Origin: Streptomyces sp. RFCAC02
Lineage (GTDB): Bacteria > Actinomycetota > Actinomycetes > Streptomycetales > Streptomycetaceae
Length of the DNA: 64,000 bases
Assembly: GCF_004193175.1 (NCBI RefSeq)
Contig: NZ_SAUH01000001.1
Coordinates: 744,001-808,000 of the forward strand
Reading direction: 5' to 3'
The notes beneath the pieces are model-generated. The model had not been told where the DNA came from and did not search any database. It saw nothing but the letters and a program-made list of their open reading frames with translations. Position 1 is the stretch's first letter; every line of letters begins with the position of its first letter. Positions 16,095 to 25,415 of this stretch are shown here, one piece after another. The position numbers were made by a program, and so were the translations under genes.

Positions 16095-16952
16095 TCAGAG
16101 CTCCTTGCGAATCGCACCGAGGAGGGCCTCGGTGTCCTGTACGGGTGCGGCCTGCGCACCCATGCGGTCGAGCACCTCGAGGTAGGCCACGGTGTCGGGC
16201 CGTTCGTCGAGGTAGACCGCGCCGGTCAGGCTCTCGGCGTAGATGATGTCGGGCAGCTCCGGGATCTCGAACCTGAAGAGCTGGAACGGCCCGAACATGC
16301 CGGGATGCGGACCCGCGTTGAGAGGCATGACCTGCAGCGTGACGTTCGGCAGCGCCGTCGCCGCGATCAGCCGGTCGATCTGCGCGCGCATGATCGCGGG
16401 CGACCCGACGCGGCGGCGCAGGACGTGCTCCTCGATGACGGCCCACAGCAGCGGTGCGCGGGGGCGGTCGAGGAGGTCCTGACGCTCCATGCGCAGGTCG
16501 ACCCGGCGTTCGATCTCCTTGTCGGGCGCGCCGGCGAAACCGGTGCGCAGGAGGGCACGCGCGTAGTCGGGGGTCTGCAGGAGACCGGGGACACAGTGCG
16601 GCTCGTAGGCCCGGATGAGGCTCGCCTCGTTCTCCAGGCTCACGTACAGGCTGAACCAGTCGGGCAGGACGTCGCGGAAGCGGTGCCACCAGCCCGGCCT
16701 GTTGGCCTCCTCCACGAGGCGCAGGAAGGACGCGGCCTCGTCGGCGGGGACGCCGTAGCGCTCCAGAAGGGCCTTGACGTACAGCGGCTTGAGGCCGACC
16801 TCCGCCTTCTCCATGCGCCGGACCGTCGTCGTGTTGACGCTGAGGGCGTTCGCGGCGTCGGCGAAGGTGCAGCCCGCGCGCTCGCGCAGGTCCCGCAGGC
16901 GCAGTCCGAGGACGATCTGCCCGACCGTCGGCCCCGACCGTGCTTCTGCCAC
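16095..16952 (-). CDS. XRE-family HTH regulator with DUF5753 ligand domain
   Basis: 285 aa from a GTG at 16950-16952 preceded by GGGGAGG. The helix-turn-helix occupies about residues 12-65 (IVLGLRLRDLRERAGCTFADAANALSVNTTTVRRMEKA). The C-terminal DUF5753 domain shows YVSLENEASLIRAYEPHCVPGLLQTPDYARALL, LLWAVIEEHVLRR, IAATALPNVTLQVMPLNAG and LPDIIYAESLTGAVYLD. This architecture (SCO4441/AbaA-orfA-like) is abundant in Streptomyces. The promoter region holds direct repeats that may be its own binding sites. Confidence 0.93.
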   Translation of the reverse strand: MAEARSGPTVGQIVLGLRLRDLRERAGCTFADAANALSVNTTTVRRMEKAEVGLKPLYVKALLERYGVPADEAASFLRLVEEANRPGWWHRFRDVLPDWFSLYVSLENEASLIRAYEPHCVPGLLQTPDYARALLRTGFAGAPDKEIERRVDLRMERQDLLDRPRAPLLWAVIEEHVLRRRVGSPAIMRAQIDRLIAATALPNVTLQVMPLNAGPHPGMFGPFQLFRFEIPELPDIIYAESLTGAVYLDERPDTVAYLEVLDRMGAQAAPVQDTEALLGAIRKEL

Positions 16953-17058
16953 GTCGCCTCCCCTGCGGCCCGTTCGCGTCCTGTGCCACCGGGTGGTCAG
17001 CTCCCGGTTCCGGGCAAAGTTTGCCACACCCCGTAGCGGCATCGACAGATGTGATTTC

Positions 17059-17095
17059 GCGCTCTGCGAATTGCAGAACTCCTCTTGCGCTCTGC
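17059..17095. promoter_or_regulatory. Direct repeats in the XRE/ATPase divergent promoter
   Basis: The 9-mer GCGCTCTGC occurs at 17059-17067 and again at 17087-17095, 28 bp apart. The first copy overlaps an inverted repeat TCTGC-GAATT-GCAGA (17063-17077). They lie between the divergent XRE gene (start 16952) and ATPase gene (start 17180), a natural place for autoregulatory sites of the XRE protein. The binding role is inferred. Confidence 0.4.
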
Positions 17096-17179
17096 CCACA
17101 GCATTGCGCATAGTTAACACCCACACCGCTCCCCGTCCACACCGGCTCTCCCCCGGGCCTCCTGGAAGGCGACCCGCCC

Positions 17180-17659
17180 GTGCACCCTTCGCTCGGCACG
17201 ACGCAGCTTCCGCATCCGCGCGGACCCCTCGCGGACCTGCGGGAACGCAGAGACCGGTTCGAACTCCCCGCGCTCCCCGTCGCCGTCGCCGCCGCGCGGG
17301 GCCGGGCCGGTGAGCGGCTGTCGCTGTGGGGCATCGGGGGCGACACGCGGGACACGGCGCTGCTCGTCATCTCCGAGCTGGTGACGAACGCGGTCCTGCA
17401 CTCGGGGGGCAACTGGGTCGTGTGCCGCATCGCGACACGCGGTGACACCCTGCGCATCGAGGTCACGGACGAGGGGGCCGGCCCCGAGCCGGAGGAGCGC
17501 GCGCCGCACCACCCGCCGGCCGACGACGAGTGCGGGCGCGGCCTGCTGCTCCTGGACGCCCTCGCGCACCGCTGGGGCATCCTGTCGCCCGACGCGGCGG
17601 GCGGCTGCACCGTCTGGTCCGAGATCACGCGCGGCGCGGGCGCCGTACGGGGCGTCTAG
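17180..17659 (+). CDS. RsbW-like ATP-binding protein (anti-sigma kinase fold)
   Basis: 159 aa from a GTG. The HATPase_c landmarks are present: N box ISELVTNAVLHSGG (about residues 64-77), then RIEVTDEGAGPEP (G1 region) and DDECGRGLLLLDALAHRWGI (G2 region). Proteins of this short type in Streptomyces resemble anti-sigma-factor serine kinases but often act in XRE-DUF397 conservons. It is divergent from the XRE gene. Its TAG stop (17657-17659) overlaps the left inverted repeat of the small element at 17658, so its natural C-terminus may have been altered by that insertion. Confidence 0.9.
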   Translation: MHPSLGTTQLPHPRGPLADLRERRDRFELPALPVAVAAARGRAGERLSLWGIGGDTRDTALLVISELVTNAVLHSGGNWVVCRIATRGDTLRIEVTDEGAGPEPEERAPHHPPADDECGRGLLLLDALAHRWGILSPDAAGGCTVWSEITRGAGAVRGV

Positions 17660-17820
17660 GGTCTGTCCGGCGGGTCCTGGCGCGGCTCGCGGCGTCGGAC
17701 GCGGTGCATCGCAAGGCGCCGGATCGCAGTTCATACCCGTCGTGTTCGCGCGATACGGCAACCACAGCGAGGTGCCGTGGCCGGCGTCGCGAGACAGGCA
17801 GGATCCGCCGGACAGACCCT
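17658..17820. mobile_element. MITE-like element with imperfect terminal inverted repeats
   Basis: The ends are inverted copies: AGGGTCTGTCCGGCGG at 17658-17673 and its complement ending at 17820. Looser similarity extends about 50 bp inward on both sides (left ...GTCCTGGCGCGGCTCGCGGCGTCGG; right, reversed, ...ATCCTGCCTGTCTCGCGACGCCGG). The 163-bp unit has no ORF with a transposase signature. CTAG/CTGA tetramers flank the GGTCTGTCC cores, weakly recalling IS5-type targets, but no exact target duplication is visible. Terminal GGGTCTGTCCGGCGG repeats look like those of streptomycete IS5-family elements, so mobilisation in trans is plausible. Confidence 0.6.
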
Positions 17821-17830
17821 GAGGGCCGGT

Positions 17831-19489
17831 TCACTGCCGGCGCAGCAGCACGAGCGCCATGTCGTCCTCCTCGGGTCCCGGGTGGATCCCCGACATGTGG
17901 TCGGCCAGCTCCTGCAGGTCCTCCGGCCCCTCGCGCAGGGAGTCGGTCAGCAGCTCCATGCCCTCGTCCAGGTCCCAGCCGGGCCGCTCGATGAGGCCGT
18001 CCGTGTACAGGAGCAGGGTCTCGCCGCGTTCCAGCACGCGTTCCTGCACGGGGTGCTCGGTCTCGGTGCCGGTGAGGTCCATCCCGAGGGGCAGGGCGCC
18101 GGGGACGTCGAGCAGCGTGCAGTCGCCCGTGGCCGTGCGCAGGGCGGGGGCGAGGTGCCCGGCCCGGACGAGGCGCAGGCGGCCGGTGGCGGGGGCGAGT
18201 TCGGCGTACACGCACGTCGCGAACCGGTCGGTGTCGAGGCCGTTCAGGAAGGCGGAGGCGCGTGCCATCACGACGCCCGCCGGGTGGCCCTCGGCGGCGT
18301 AGGCGCGCAGGACGGTCCGTACCTGGCCCATGACGGTCGTCGCATGGGTGTCGTGGCCCTCGACGTCGCCGATGACGGTGGCGACGCGCCCGCCGGGCAG
18401 GGGGATCACGTCGTACCAGTCGCCGCCGATGTCGCGTCCGATGCGGGCGGAGCGGTAGCGGACGGCGACTCCGGCACCCGGCACGCGGGGCACCGTGCGC
18501 GGGAGCATCGCCCGCTGGAGGTCGGCGGCCAGGTCGTGCTCCTGCTCGTACAGGACGGCGCGCTGGAGGCTCTGCGCGATGCCGCTGCTCAGGGCGACGA
18601 GCAGGTTGCGCTCCTCGGGCGGGAAGTCGCGCTGCCCGTGGAACAGCAGGCCGAGACCGCCGAGGGCCGTGCCCTGGGCGGTGAGCGGCAGATAGGCGGC
18701 GGCCGACACGTTGTACCTGGCCAGGCCGTCGCGCAGGCGCGGGAAGCGGGTGGCGAACTCGGCGCGCGAGGAGAGGAACAGCGGCGCGCGGCTCCGCGTG
18801 ACCTCGCTCATCGGCAGGTCGTCCTCCAGCCGCTGGTGCTCCAGCTCGGGCGGCGAGTCGAGGCCGCCGGCGACCATGCGCAGCCGGCCCGACTCGACGA
18901 GGCCGAGCCGCAGCCGCAGGTCGCCCATGCGCCCGAGGCCGTGCGGGCCGGTGAGGATGTCGGTGACGTCGCGCACCGTGCGGGCGTTGGCGATGGCGCG
19001 GGTCGTCTCCTCCACGACGCTGGTCTGCTTGCGCCGCTGCATGGAGATCGCCTCGCGGTCCACGGCGTGGGACAGCTCGGCGGTGGCGTCGCGGACGATC
19101 CCGATGATGCGGCGGGGGCGGCCGTCGCGGTCGCGTTCGATGTGGCCCTGCGTGTGGGTCCACTGGGTGACGCCGGTACGGCGCCGGATGCGGAAGTACG
19201 CTCCGTAACCGCTGTCGCCCTGGCTGATGGCCTGCCGCAGGAGCGCGTCGAGCCGTTCCGCCTCGGCCCGCGGGACGCGGCCGGCGAGGGACTGGGGGTG
19301 CGAGTCGTACTCCTCGGGCCGCAGGTCGAAGACGTCGAGGGCCGCGTCGTCGAGGTGCAGGCGGTGGGCGTCGAGGTCCCAGTCGAAGCTGCCCATGCGG
19401 TTGAGGGCGAGGGAGGTGTCGGGATGGACCGGCCAGTCCTTGGGCAGCGGCGCCGGTGGGGACGTCGGATTGCGCCTGCTCTCGCTCAT
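17831..19489 (-). CDS. PAS-GAF-SpoIIE protein phosphatase
   Basis: 552 aa from the ATG at 19489; an in-frame GTG at 19522 lacks a ribosome site. Order of domains: PAS near residues 20-140 (MGSFDWDLDAHRLHLDDAAL, YFRIRRRTGVTQWTHTQGHIERD), GAF about 150-310 (VVEETTRAIANARTVRDV ... AYLPLTAQGTALGGLGLLF), then a PP2C-type SpoIIE domain about 325-552 (LQRAMLPRTVPRVPGAGVAVRYRSA, IGGDWYDVIPLPGGRVATVIGDVEGHD, LLLYTDGLIERPG, DDMALVLLRR). The metal-binding aspartates of the phosphatase are intact. It probably dephosphorylates anti-anti-sigma proteins in response to a signal sensed by PAS or GAF. Confidence 0.93.
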   Translation of the reverse strand: MSESRRNPTSPPAPLPKDWPVHPDTSLALNRMGSFDWDLDAHRLHLDDAALDVFDLRPEEYDSHPQSLAGRVPRAEAERLDALLRQAISQGDSGYGAYFRIRRRTGVTQWTHTQGHIERDRDGRPRRIIGIVRDATAELSHAVDREAISMQRRKQTSVVEETTRAIANARTVRDVTDILTGPHGLGRMGDLRLRLGLVESGRLRMVAGGLDSPPELEHQRLEDDLPMSEVTRSRAPLFLSSRAEFATRFPRLRDGLARYNVSAAAYLPLTAQGTALGGLGLLFHGQRDFPPEERNLLVALSSGIAQSLQRAVLYEQEHDLAADLQRAMLPRTVPRVPGAGVAVRYRSARIGRDIGGDWYDVIPLPGGRVATVIGDVEGHDTHATTVMGQVRTVLRAYAAEGHPAGVVMARASAFLNGLDTDRFATCVYAELAPATGRLRLVRAGHLAPALRTATGDCTLLDVPGALPLGMDLTGTETEHPVQERVLERGETLLLYTDGLIERPGWDLDEGMELLTDSLREGPEDLQELADHMSGIHPGPEEDDMALVLLRRQ

Positions 19490-19619
19490 GTCGCGACCTC
19501 GGGGTGACGGCTTGTCTCCCACTTTTGCACGTTTCGCGACGCTCTACGACTCGTACGGAACCGGCCCCGGTGCCGCCGTTGTGCGGGGGTGTCCGGGGCC
19601 GGGAGGCGGTGTGCGGTGG

Positions 19620-20294
19620 TCAGGCGCGGCGGCGGATCAGTGTGAAGCCGTCCCAGCCCTTCACGCCCACCGTCTGCAGCGCCGTCGCCTCCAGGTCCGG
19701 GTTCGCCGCGATGTCCGCAAGGGCCTGGCGGACGCCCCTGACCCGGTCGTCCGTCGTGTCGGGGTCGGTGACGGCGCCGTTGCGCACGACGTTGTCGATG
19801 ACGATGAGGCTGCCGGGACGCGTCAGCGCCAGGGCCGCCCGGAGATAGACCGGGTTGCTCGGCTTGTCCGCGTCGATGAACACGAAGTCGTACGGCTCCG
19901 TGCCGGCCTCGATCAGCCGCTGCGCCGTCCCGGCCGCCGGGCCGAGGAGGATCTCCACGCGGTCGGCGACCCCGGCGCGCTCCAGGTTGGCGCGGGCTAT
20001 GGCGGCGTTCTGCTCCGTCAGCTCCAGCGTCGTCACGCGGCCGCCCTCCCCCACCGCGCGCGCCATCCAGATGGTGCTGTAGCCGGCCAGGGTGCCGAAC
20101 TCCAGGACGCGGGTCGCGCCCGCCGTGCGGCACAGGAGGGAGAGCAGCCCGCCCTGGACCGGGGACACCTCGCCCCGCGGGAGCGTGGTCCGCGCCCCGG
20201 AGGCCCGGGCCTCGGCGAGCGCCGCGTCCTCGGCGACGAGGGTGTCGGCGAAATAGGCGTCGACCTCGCGCCACGACTCTTCGGATGCGTACAC
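19620..20294 (-). CDS. Class I SAM-dependent O-methyltransferase (catechol/caffeoyl-CoA type)
   Basis: 224 aa from a GTG start with AGGGAGA upstream. It matches Methyltransf_3 proteins: VSPVQGGLLSLLCRTAGATRVLEFGTLAGYSTIWMARA (SAM motif I, E-F/I-G-T-x-x-G-Y-S), VTTLELTEQNAAIARANLE, YDFVFIDADKPSNPVYLR with the metal-binding DADK, and LIVIDNVVRNGAV. These enzymes methylate hydroxyls of catechol-like or phenolic substrates with Mg2+; the substrate here is unknown. It is a single gene behind the phosphatase region. Confidence 0.93.
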   Translation of the reverse strand: MYASEESWREVDAYFADTLVAEDAALAEARASGARTTLPRGEVSPVQGGLLSLLCRTAGATRVLEFGTLAGYSTIWMARAVGEGGRVTTLELTEQNAAIARANLERAGVADRVEILLGPAAGTAQRLIEAGTEPYDFVFIDADKPSNPVYLRAALALTRPGSLIVIDNVVRNGAVTDPDTTDDRVRGVRQALADIAANPDLEATALQTVGVKGWDGFTLIRRRA

Positions 20295-20579
20295 CGGGAA
20301 TCATCTCCCTCGATCGTGCGGCTGCCGCCGCCCAGGCTAACGAGCGCGGCCCCGGACGGCCCCGGCGGTGGTCCGCCGAACGCGCGCTCCGGCGCCCGGG
20401 AACGGCGCGGCCCTCGAACGCGTTGGGCGATCGAGTGACTACGCTGGGCGAGAAGGGCAGGTGAACGGCCGATGCATTGGCACGCATGATCCGTGTGATC
20501 CGGGGTAGCCGCGACGCGTTAGGTCGTTTCCCCGTACAGCTATCCGTGGCGGTACGGGCCGAGAGAAAGGTCCCACAGC

Positions 20580-22301
20580 GTGCCAGGCGACAGAGAGATC
20601 CGGGGTCCTGCGACGTCGTCGCGGCGTCCGTCCCTGACCACTCCGCGGACGGACCCCGTGGTCTTCGGTGTGACGGCCGCGATCACGCTCGCGTTCGTCC
20701 TGTGGGGGGCGATCGGGACGGACTCGCTGGCCGACGCGTCGTCGTCGGCGCTGGACAGCATCATCCACAACGCCGGGTGGGCGTTCGTGCTCGCCGCCTC
20801 GGCGTTCGTCGTGTTCGCGCTGTGGCTCGCCATCAGCAAGTACGGGCGGATCACCCTGGGCTCCGAGGGCGAGAAGCCCGAGTTCAAGACCGTGTCGTGG
20901 GTCGCGATGATGTTCAGCGCCGGCATGGGCATCGGGCTGATGTTCTACGGCGTGAACGAGCCGCTGAGCCACTTCACGTCCCCGCCGCCCGGCACGTCGC
21001 CGAACGACGCGGGCGAGGGCATGGCCACCGCCATGGCCACGACGCTGTTCCACTGGACGCTGCACCCCTGGGCCATCTACGCGGTCGTCGGCATGGCCAT
21101 CGCGTACAGCACCTACCGGCGCAAGCGCAGGCAGACGATCAGCGCCGTGTTCACGCCCCTGATCGGCGAGAAGCACGCGAACGGCGCGGTCGGCCGCGTC
21201 ATCGACATCCTCGCGATCTTCGCCACCCTGTTCGGGTCGGCGGCGTCGCTCGGTCTCGGCGCGCTGCAGATCGGCAGCGGCATCGAGGAGCTCGGATGGC
21301 TCGACAACGTCGGCACGGGCCTGCTGGTCGCGCTGATCGCGGTGCTGACGGCGGCGTTCATCCTGTCCGCGGTCTCGGGTGTCGCGAAGGGCATCCAGTG
21401 GCTGTCCAACATCAACATGGTTCTGGCCGGGCTGCTCGCCCTGTTCGTGTTCGTCGTCGGCCCGACCGTGCTGATGCTGGACCTGCTGCCCACCTCGATC
21501 GGGTCGTTCATCGACGACCTGCCGGGGATGGCCGCCCGCACGGAGGCCAGCGGCGGTGAGGGCGTGGCCGGCTGGCTGTCCGGCTGGACGGTCTTCTACT
21601 GGGCGTGGTGGATCTCCTGGACGCCCTTCGTCGGCCTGTTCATCGCGCGGATCAGCCGGGGCCGCACGATCCGGCAGTTCGTCGGCGGCGTGATCCTGGT
21701 GCCGAGCGCCGTCAGCCTCGTGTGGTTCGTGATCTTCGGCGGCACGGCGATGCGCCTGGAGGAGAACGGCGCGGGGCTCACCGACGAGTCGACGACCGAG
21801 GGCCAGCTCTTCGCCGTCCTGCGCGAGTACCCGATCGCCGGCTTCACGACGATCCTCGTGATGATCCTGGTCGGCATCTTCTTCGTGTCGGGCGCCGACG
21901 CCGCGTCCATCGTGATGGGCACCCTGTCGCAGCGCGGCACGCTGGAGCCCGGCCGCATGGTCGTCGTCTTCTGGGGCGTGCTGACGGGCGCCGTCGGCGC
22001 GGTCATGCTCATGGTCGGCGGCGGCGGATCCACGGCGCTCGACGGCTTGCAGAACCTCACGATCCTGGCCGCCGTGCCGTTCGCCATCGTGATGGTCGGA
22101 CTGTGCGCGGCGCTGATGCGCGACCTGCGGCACGATCCGCTGATCGTGCGCGGCATGCGGGGCGAGGAGGCCGTCGAGATGGCGGTGATCGCCGGCAACG
22201 AGAAGTACGACGGCGACTTCGAGATCCGCATCGGCCCCACCACCGGGGACGAGGGGTCGCCCGGCGTGGGCACCCGCCCGACGCAGCCTGCGGGGAGCTG
22301 A
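20580..22301 (+). CDS. BCCT-family betaine/choline/carnitine transporter
   Basis: 573 aa from a GTG. Twelve or so membrane segments. Family signatures: MMFSAGMGIGLMFYGVNEPLSHF (TM3 substrate region, with G-M-G rather than choline-type G-I-G), and the hallmark FYWAWWISWTPFVGLFIARISRGRTIRQF that supplies the aromatic cage for trimethylammonium compounds. A short acidic C-terminal tail follows. It is a Na+- or H+-coupled uptake system for glycine betaine or related osmolytes. A GC hairpin separates it from the convergent SolA-like oxidase gene, which could act on N-methyl products of betaine breakdown. Confidence 0.95.
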   Translation: MPGDREIRGPATSSRRPSLTTPRTDPVVFGVTAAITLAFVLWGAIGTDSLADASSSALDSIIHNAGWAFVLAASAFVVFALWLAISKYGRITLGSEGEKPEFKTVSWVAMMFSAGMGIGLMFYGVNEPLSHFTSPPPGTSPNDAGEGMATAMATTLFHWTLHPWAIYAVVGMAIAYSTYRRKRRQTISAVFTPLIGEKHANGAVGRVIDILAIFATLFGSAASLGLGALQIGSGIEELGWLDNVGTGLLVALIAVLTAAFILSAVSGVAKGIQWLSNINMVLAGLLALFVFVVGPTVLMLDLLPTSIGSFIDDLPGMAARTEASGGEGVAGWLSGWTVFYWAWWISWTPFVGLFIARISRGRTIRQFVGGVILVPSAVSLVWFVIFGGTAMRLEENGAGLTDESTTEGQLFAVLREYPIAGFTTILVMILVGIFFVSGADAASIVMGTLSQRGTLEPGRMVVVFWGVLTGAVGAVMLMVGGGGSTALDGLQNLTILAAVPFAIVMVGLCAALMRDLRHDPLIVRGMRGEEAVEMAVIAGNEKYDGDFEIRIGPTTGDEGSPGVGTRPTQPAGS

Positions 22302-22314
22302 ACCCCCCGGGCAC

Positions 22315-22360
22315 GGCGCGGCCCCGCGTCCCCTCCGGCGAGGGGGCGCGGGGCCGCGCC
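22315..22360. terminator. Bidirectional terminator between BCCT and SolA-like genes
   Basis: A perfect 14-bp stem (GGCGCGGCCCCGCG at 22315-22328, complement at 22347-22360) with an 18-nt loop that can itself pair (CCCCTCCGGCGAGGGG). It sits between convergent stops at 22301 and 22368. Confidence 0.85.
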
Positions 22361-22367
22361 GCTCCCA

Positions 22368-23546
22368 TCAGGCGTCCGGTGCGGTGCGGAACCGGTCGGG
22401 GCGGAACAGGTCGATGGGGTGGTCCGTGCCGCCGGTGAGGGCGAGGTCGGCCAGGATCTCGCCGACGACGGGGACGAACTTGAACCCGTGCCCGGAGAAC
22501 CCGCAGGCCACCGTGGTGTCGGGGTGGCCGGGATGCGGCGCGATGACGAAGTCCTCGTCCGGGGTGGTCGTGTACATGCAGGTGGCGGCGCGCAGGAGGC
22601 CGCCGCCCGGGAGGGTGGGCAGGATCCGGGCCGCGTGGGCGGCGATGGCCGCGGTCTCCTCCGGGTGGACCGCGCGGTCGATCGTCCCTGGCGAGCAGGC
22701 CCGGACGGGTCCCGTGCGGAAGAAGGCGGTCTTCGCGCCGCCGTCGGGGCCGTCGACGGCGGGGAAGCCGTAGAGGTGGGTGCCTCCGGTGTCCTCCCGG
22801 ATCCAGACGGGGTGGCGGTCCGGCGTGTACGGGGCGGTGCCGCCCGACGGGCGGAACCAGTACATGACCTGGCGCTCCACGGTCAGCGGCACGCCGAGGT
22901 CGGCGAGGACGTCCGGCGCCCAGGCACCGGGGCAGACGACGAGGTGCCCCGCCGTGTACGTGGCGAGCGGGGTGGTGACCCGTACGCCCCGGCCGCCGGA
23001 GAGGGATTCCCAGGAGGTGACCGGTTCGCCGAAGCGCAGGTCGGCGCCGGCCGCGCCGGCGTGTTCGAGCTGGGCCAGGACGGTCTCCTCGGGACGCAGC
23101 AGGCCCGCGCGCGGTTCGAGGAGGGCCACGTCGTCGTCGTGGGGGGTGAAGGTGGGGAAGCGGCGGCGCAGCTGCCCGGCGTCGAGGATCTCGTGCGGCA
23201 GGTCCCAGGTCTCGGCGGCGTGGCGGCTGCCGCTGACGGTGCGGCTGTCGGGGCGGCCGATCATGAGGCCGCCGCAGAGTGTGGCGATGGAGCGGCCCGT
23301 GGCGCGTTCGAGGCGCTCGTACAACTCGTAGGCACGCAGGAGGAGGGGGACGTACGCGGCGCCCTCGAAGTAGGACTGACGGGTCATGCGGGAGCCGCCG
23401 TGGCTCGAACCGCGGGCGTGCGCCGGTTCGTACTGTTCGAGGCCGAGGACGCGGGCGCCCCGGGAGGCGAGGTGGTCCGCGGCGGCGCTGCCCATGCCGC
23501 CGAGGCCCAGCACGATGACGTCGTGGACGGTGGATGCGGGGGCCAT
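22368..23546 (-). CDS. solA: N-methyl-L-tryptophan / sarcosine oxidase family flavoenzyme
   Basis: 392 aa. The N-terminal Rossmann motif ([22 protein letters not shown]) and [17 protein letters not shown] are typical of monomeric sarcosine oxidase and SolA. The cysteine that covalently holds FAD in this family is present in [16 protein letters not shown] (Cys about 323), followed by the conserved [14 protein letters not shown]. It would oxidatively demethylate an N-methyl amino acid, releasing formaldehyde and hydrogen peroxide. Convergence with a betaine-type transporter suggests sarcosine as a natural substrate, but this is inference from context. Confidence 0.9.
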   Translation of the reverse strand: MAPASTVHDVIVLGLGGMGSAAADHLASRGARVLGLEQYEPAHARGSSHGGSRMTRQSYFEGAAYVPLLLRAYELYERLERATGRSIATLCGGLMIGRPDSRTVSGSRHAAETWDLPHEILDAGQLRRRFPTFTPHDDDVALLEPRAGLLRPEETVLAQLEHAGAAGADLRFGEPVTSWESLSGGRGVRVTTPLATYTAGHLVVCPGAWAPDVLADLGVPLTVERQVMYWFRPSGGTAPYTPDRHPVWIREDTGGTHLYGFPAVDGPDGGAKTAFFRTGPVRACSPGTIDRAVHPEETAAIAAHAARILPTLPGGGLLRAATCMYTTTPDEDFVIAPHPGHPDTTVACGFSGHGFKFVPVVGEILADLALTGGTDHPIDLFRPDRFRTAPDA

Positions 23547-23625
23547 CGGGGCGTTCTCCCTGGTGATCGGGGGTGGGGTTCGACCACCAGGGTCGCCGAT
23601 GGGTCCCGGCGCGCGCGGGGCGGGG

Positions 23626-25287
23626 TCAGGAGACGGCGCGTGCGGCGGCGCGTCCCGCGATGCGTCCGGAGAAGAGGCAGCCGCCGAGGAACGTGCCTTC
23701 GAGGGAGCGGTAGCCGTGCATCCCGCCCCCGCCGAACCCGGCGGCCTCGCCGGCGGCGTAGAGACCGGGCAGCGGCTCGCCCGCGGGTGTCAGGACCCGG
23801 CCGGACAGGTCGGTGTGCAGGCCTCCGAGGGTCTTGCGGGTGAGGACGCGCAGGCGGACCGCGATGAGCGGCCCCGCGGCGGGGTCGAGCATCCGGTGCG
23901 GGGCGGCGACACGGACGAGGCGGTCGCCGAGGTAGCGGCGGGCGGCGCGGACGGCGGTGAGCTGGAGGTCCTTGCCGAACGGGTGGGCGAGTCCGCGGTC
24001 GCGGGCCTCCAGGGTGCGGCGCAGGGCGGCGGCGTCGAGGTGGGGACGGTCGCCGGTGAGGGCGTTCATGCCGCGGACGAGGGCCTCGGGGTCGCGTTCG
24101 ACCACGAAGTCGGCGCCCCGGTCGAGGAAGGCCCGCACCGGGCCGGGCGCCCCGGAACGCGCCCGGCCCAGTACGTCTCGTATGCGCTTCCCGGTCAGAT
24201 CCGGGTTCTGCTCGGAGCCGGAGAGCGCGAATTCCCGCTCGACCACGCGGCGGGTGAGGACGAACCACGTGTGGTCCCACCCGGTACGGGTGATGTGCGC
24301 CAGCGTCCCGAGGGTGTCGAAGCCGGGGAAGAGCGGCGGCGGCAGCGGGCTGCCCGCCGCGTCGAGCCACAGGGACGACGGGCCGGGCAGGATGCGGATG
24401 CCGTGGTGGGACCAGACGGGGTCCCAGTTGGCGATGCCCTCGGTGTAGTGCCACATGCGGTCGCGGTTGACGAGGTGGGCGCCGGCGGCCTCCGCGGTGC
24501 CGAGCATGCGGCCGTCCACGTGCGCTGGCACGCCGGAGAGCAGGTCGGCGGGCGGGCTGCCGAGGCGGGCCGGCCAGTGGGCGCGCACGAGGTCGTGGTT
24601 GCCGCCGATGCCGCCCGAGGCGATGATCACGGCCTGCGCGCGGAGGGCGAACGCGCCGGTGGTGCGGCGGTTGCTGGCCGTGCCGCGGCGGGCGGCGCTG
24701 GGCGCGAGGACGTCGCCGGTGACGGTGTCCACGGAGCCGTCGGCGTTCCGCGCGAGGCCGGTGACGCGGTGCCGGAACCGCAGGTCGGCGAGGCCGGCGC
24801 CGGCGGCCCGGCGGACGCGGCGGACGAACGGCGCGAGGACGCCGGGCCCCGTGCCCCAGGTGATGTGGAACCTGGGGACGGAGTTGCCGGGTCCGGTGGC
24901 GTCCCCGGCGCCGCGCTCCGCCCAGCCGACGACGGGGAAGAAGCGGATGCCGAGGCCGCGCAGCCAGGCGCGTTTCTCGCCGGCGGCGAAGTCGACGTAG
25001 GCCTCGGCCCATCGGCGCGGCCAGTGGTCCTCGGGGCGGTCGAAGCCGGCGGTGCCGAGCCAGTCGCGCCAGGCGAGGGCGTGGCTGTCGCGGACGCCGA
25101 GGCGGCGCTGTTCGGGCGTGCCGACGAGGAAGAGGCCGCCGAACGACCAGTGGGCCTGGCCGCCGAGGGACGCCTCGGGCTCCTGGTCGACGAGGATGAC
25201 GCGGCGGCCGGCGTCGGTGAGTTCCGCGGTGGCGGCGAGACCGGCGAGGCCGGCTCCGATCACGATCACGTCGGCGTCGTACGCCAT
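23626..25287 (-). CDS. FAD-binding dehydrogenase (KstD / fumarate reductase flavoprotein-like)
   Basis: 553 aa starting [23 protein letters not shown], a dinucleotide-binding motif. Further landmarks: [63 protein letters not shown] and the C-terminal FAD motif [39 protein letters not shown]. This is the FAD-binding dehydrogenase group (COG3573) related to ketosteroid dehydrogenases and fumarate reductase flavoproteins. The substrate is unknown. An upstream extension in the same frame is glycine-rich and probably untranslated. Confidence 0.9.
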   Translation of the reverse strand: MAYDADVIVIGAGLAGLAATAELTDAGRRVILVDQEPEASLGGQAHWSFGGLFLVGTPEQRRLGVRDSHALAWRDWLGTAGFDRPEDHWPRRWAEAYVDFAAGEKRAWLRGLGIRFFPVVGWAERGAGDATGPGNSVPRFHITWGTGPGVLAPFVRRVRRAAGAGLADLRFRHRVTGLARNADGSVDTVTGDVLAPSAARRGTASNRRTTGAFALRAQAVIIASGGIGGNHDLVRAHWPARLGSPPADLLSGVPAHVDGRMLGTAEAAGAHLVNRDRMWHYTEGIANWDPVWSHHGIRILPGPSSLWLDAAGSPLPPPLFPGFDTLGTLAHITRTGWDHTWFVLTRRVVEREFALSGSEQNPDLTGKRIRDVLGRARSGAPGPVRAFLDRGADFVVERDPEALVRGMNALTGDRPHLDAAALRRTLEARDRGLAHPFGKDLQLTAVRAARRYLGDRLVRVAAPHRMLDPAAGPLIAVRLRVLTRKTLGGLHTDLSGRVLTPAGEPLPGLYAAGEAAGFGGGGMHGYRSLEGTFLGGCLFSGRIAGRAAARAVS

Positions 25288-25415
25288 GCCCGTCGTCCGC
25301 CCCTCTCCCCCGCCGCCGCCCGTGCCCGTCCCGCCGGGGCGCTGTCGTGACCCGATCCTGGGGGGCGGGCGGCGCCGCGTCAACGGGCGTGACGCGGGTT
25401 CGTGCGGTGTGCGGG

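Noticed and set aside
20440..20579. Possible riboswitch upstream of the BCCT gene
   Set aside because: GGGGTAGCCGCGACGCG-like bases recalled a structured leader, but neither the glycine nor the c-di-AMP riboswitch core could be traced.
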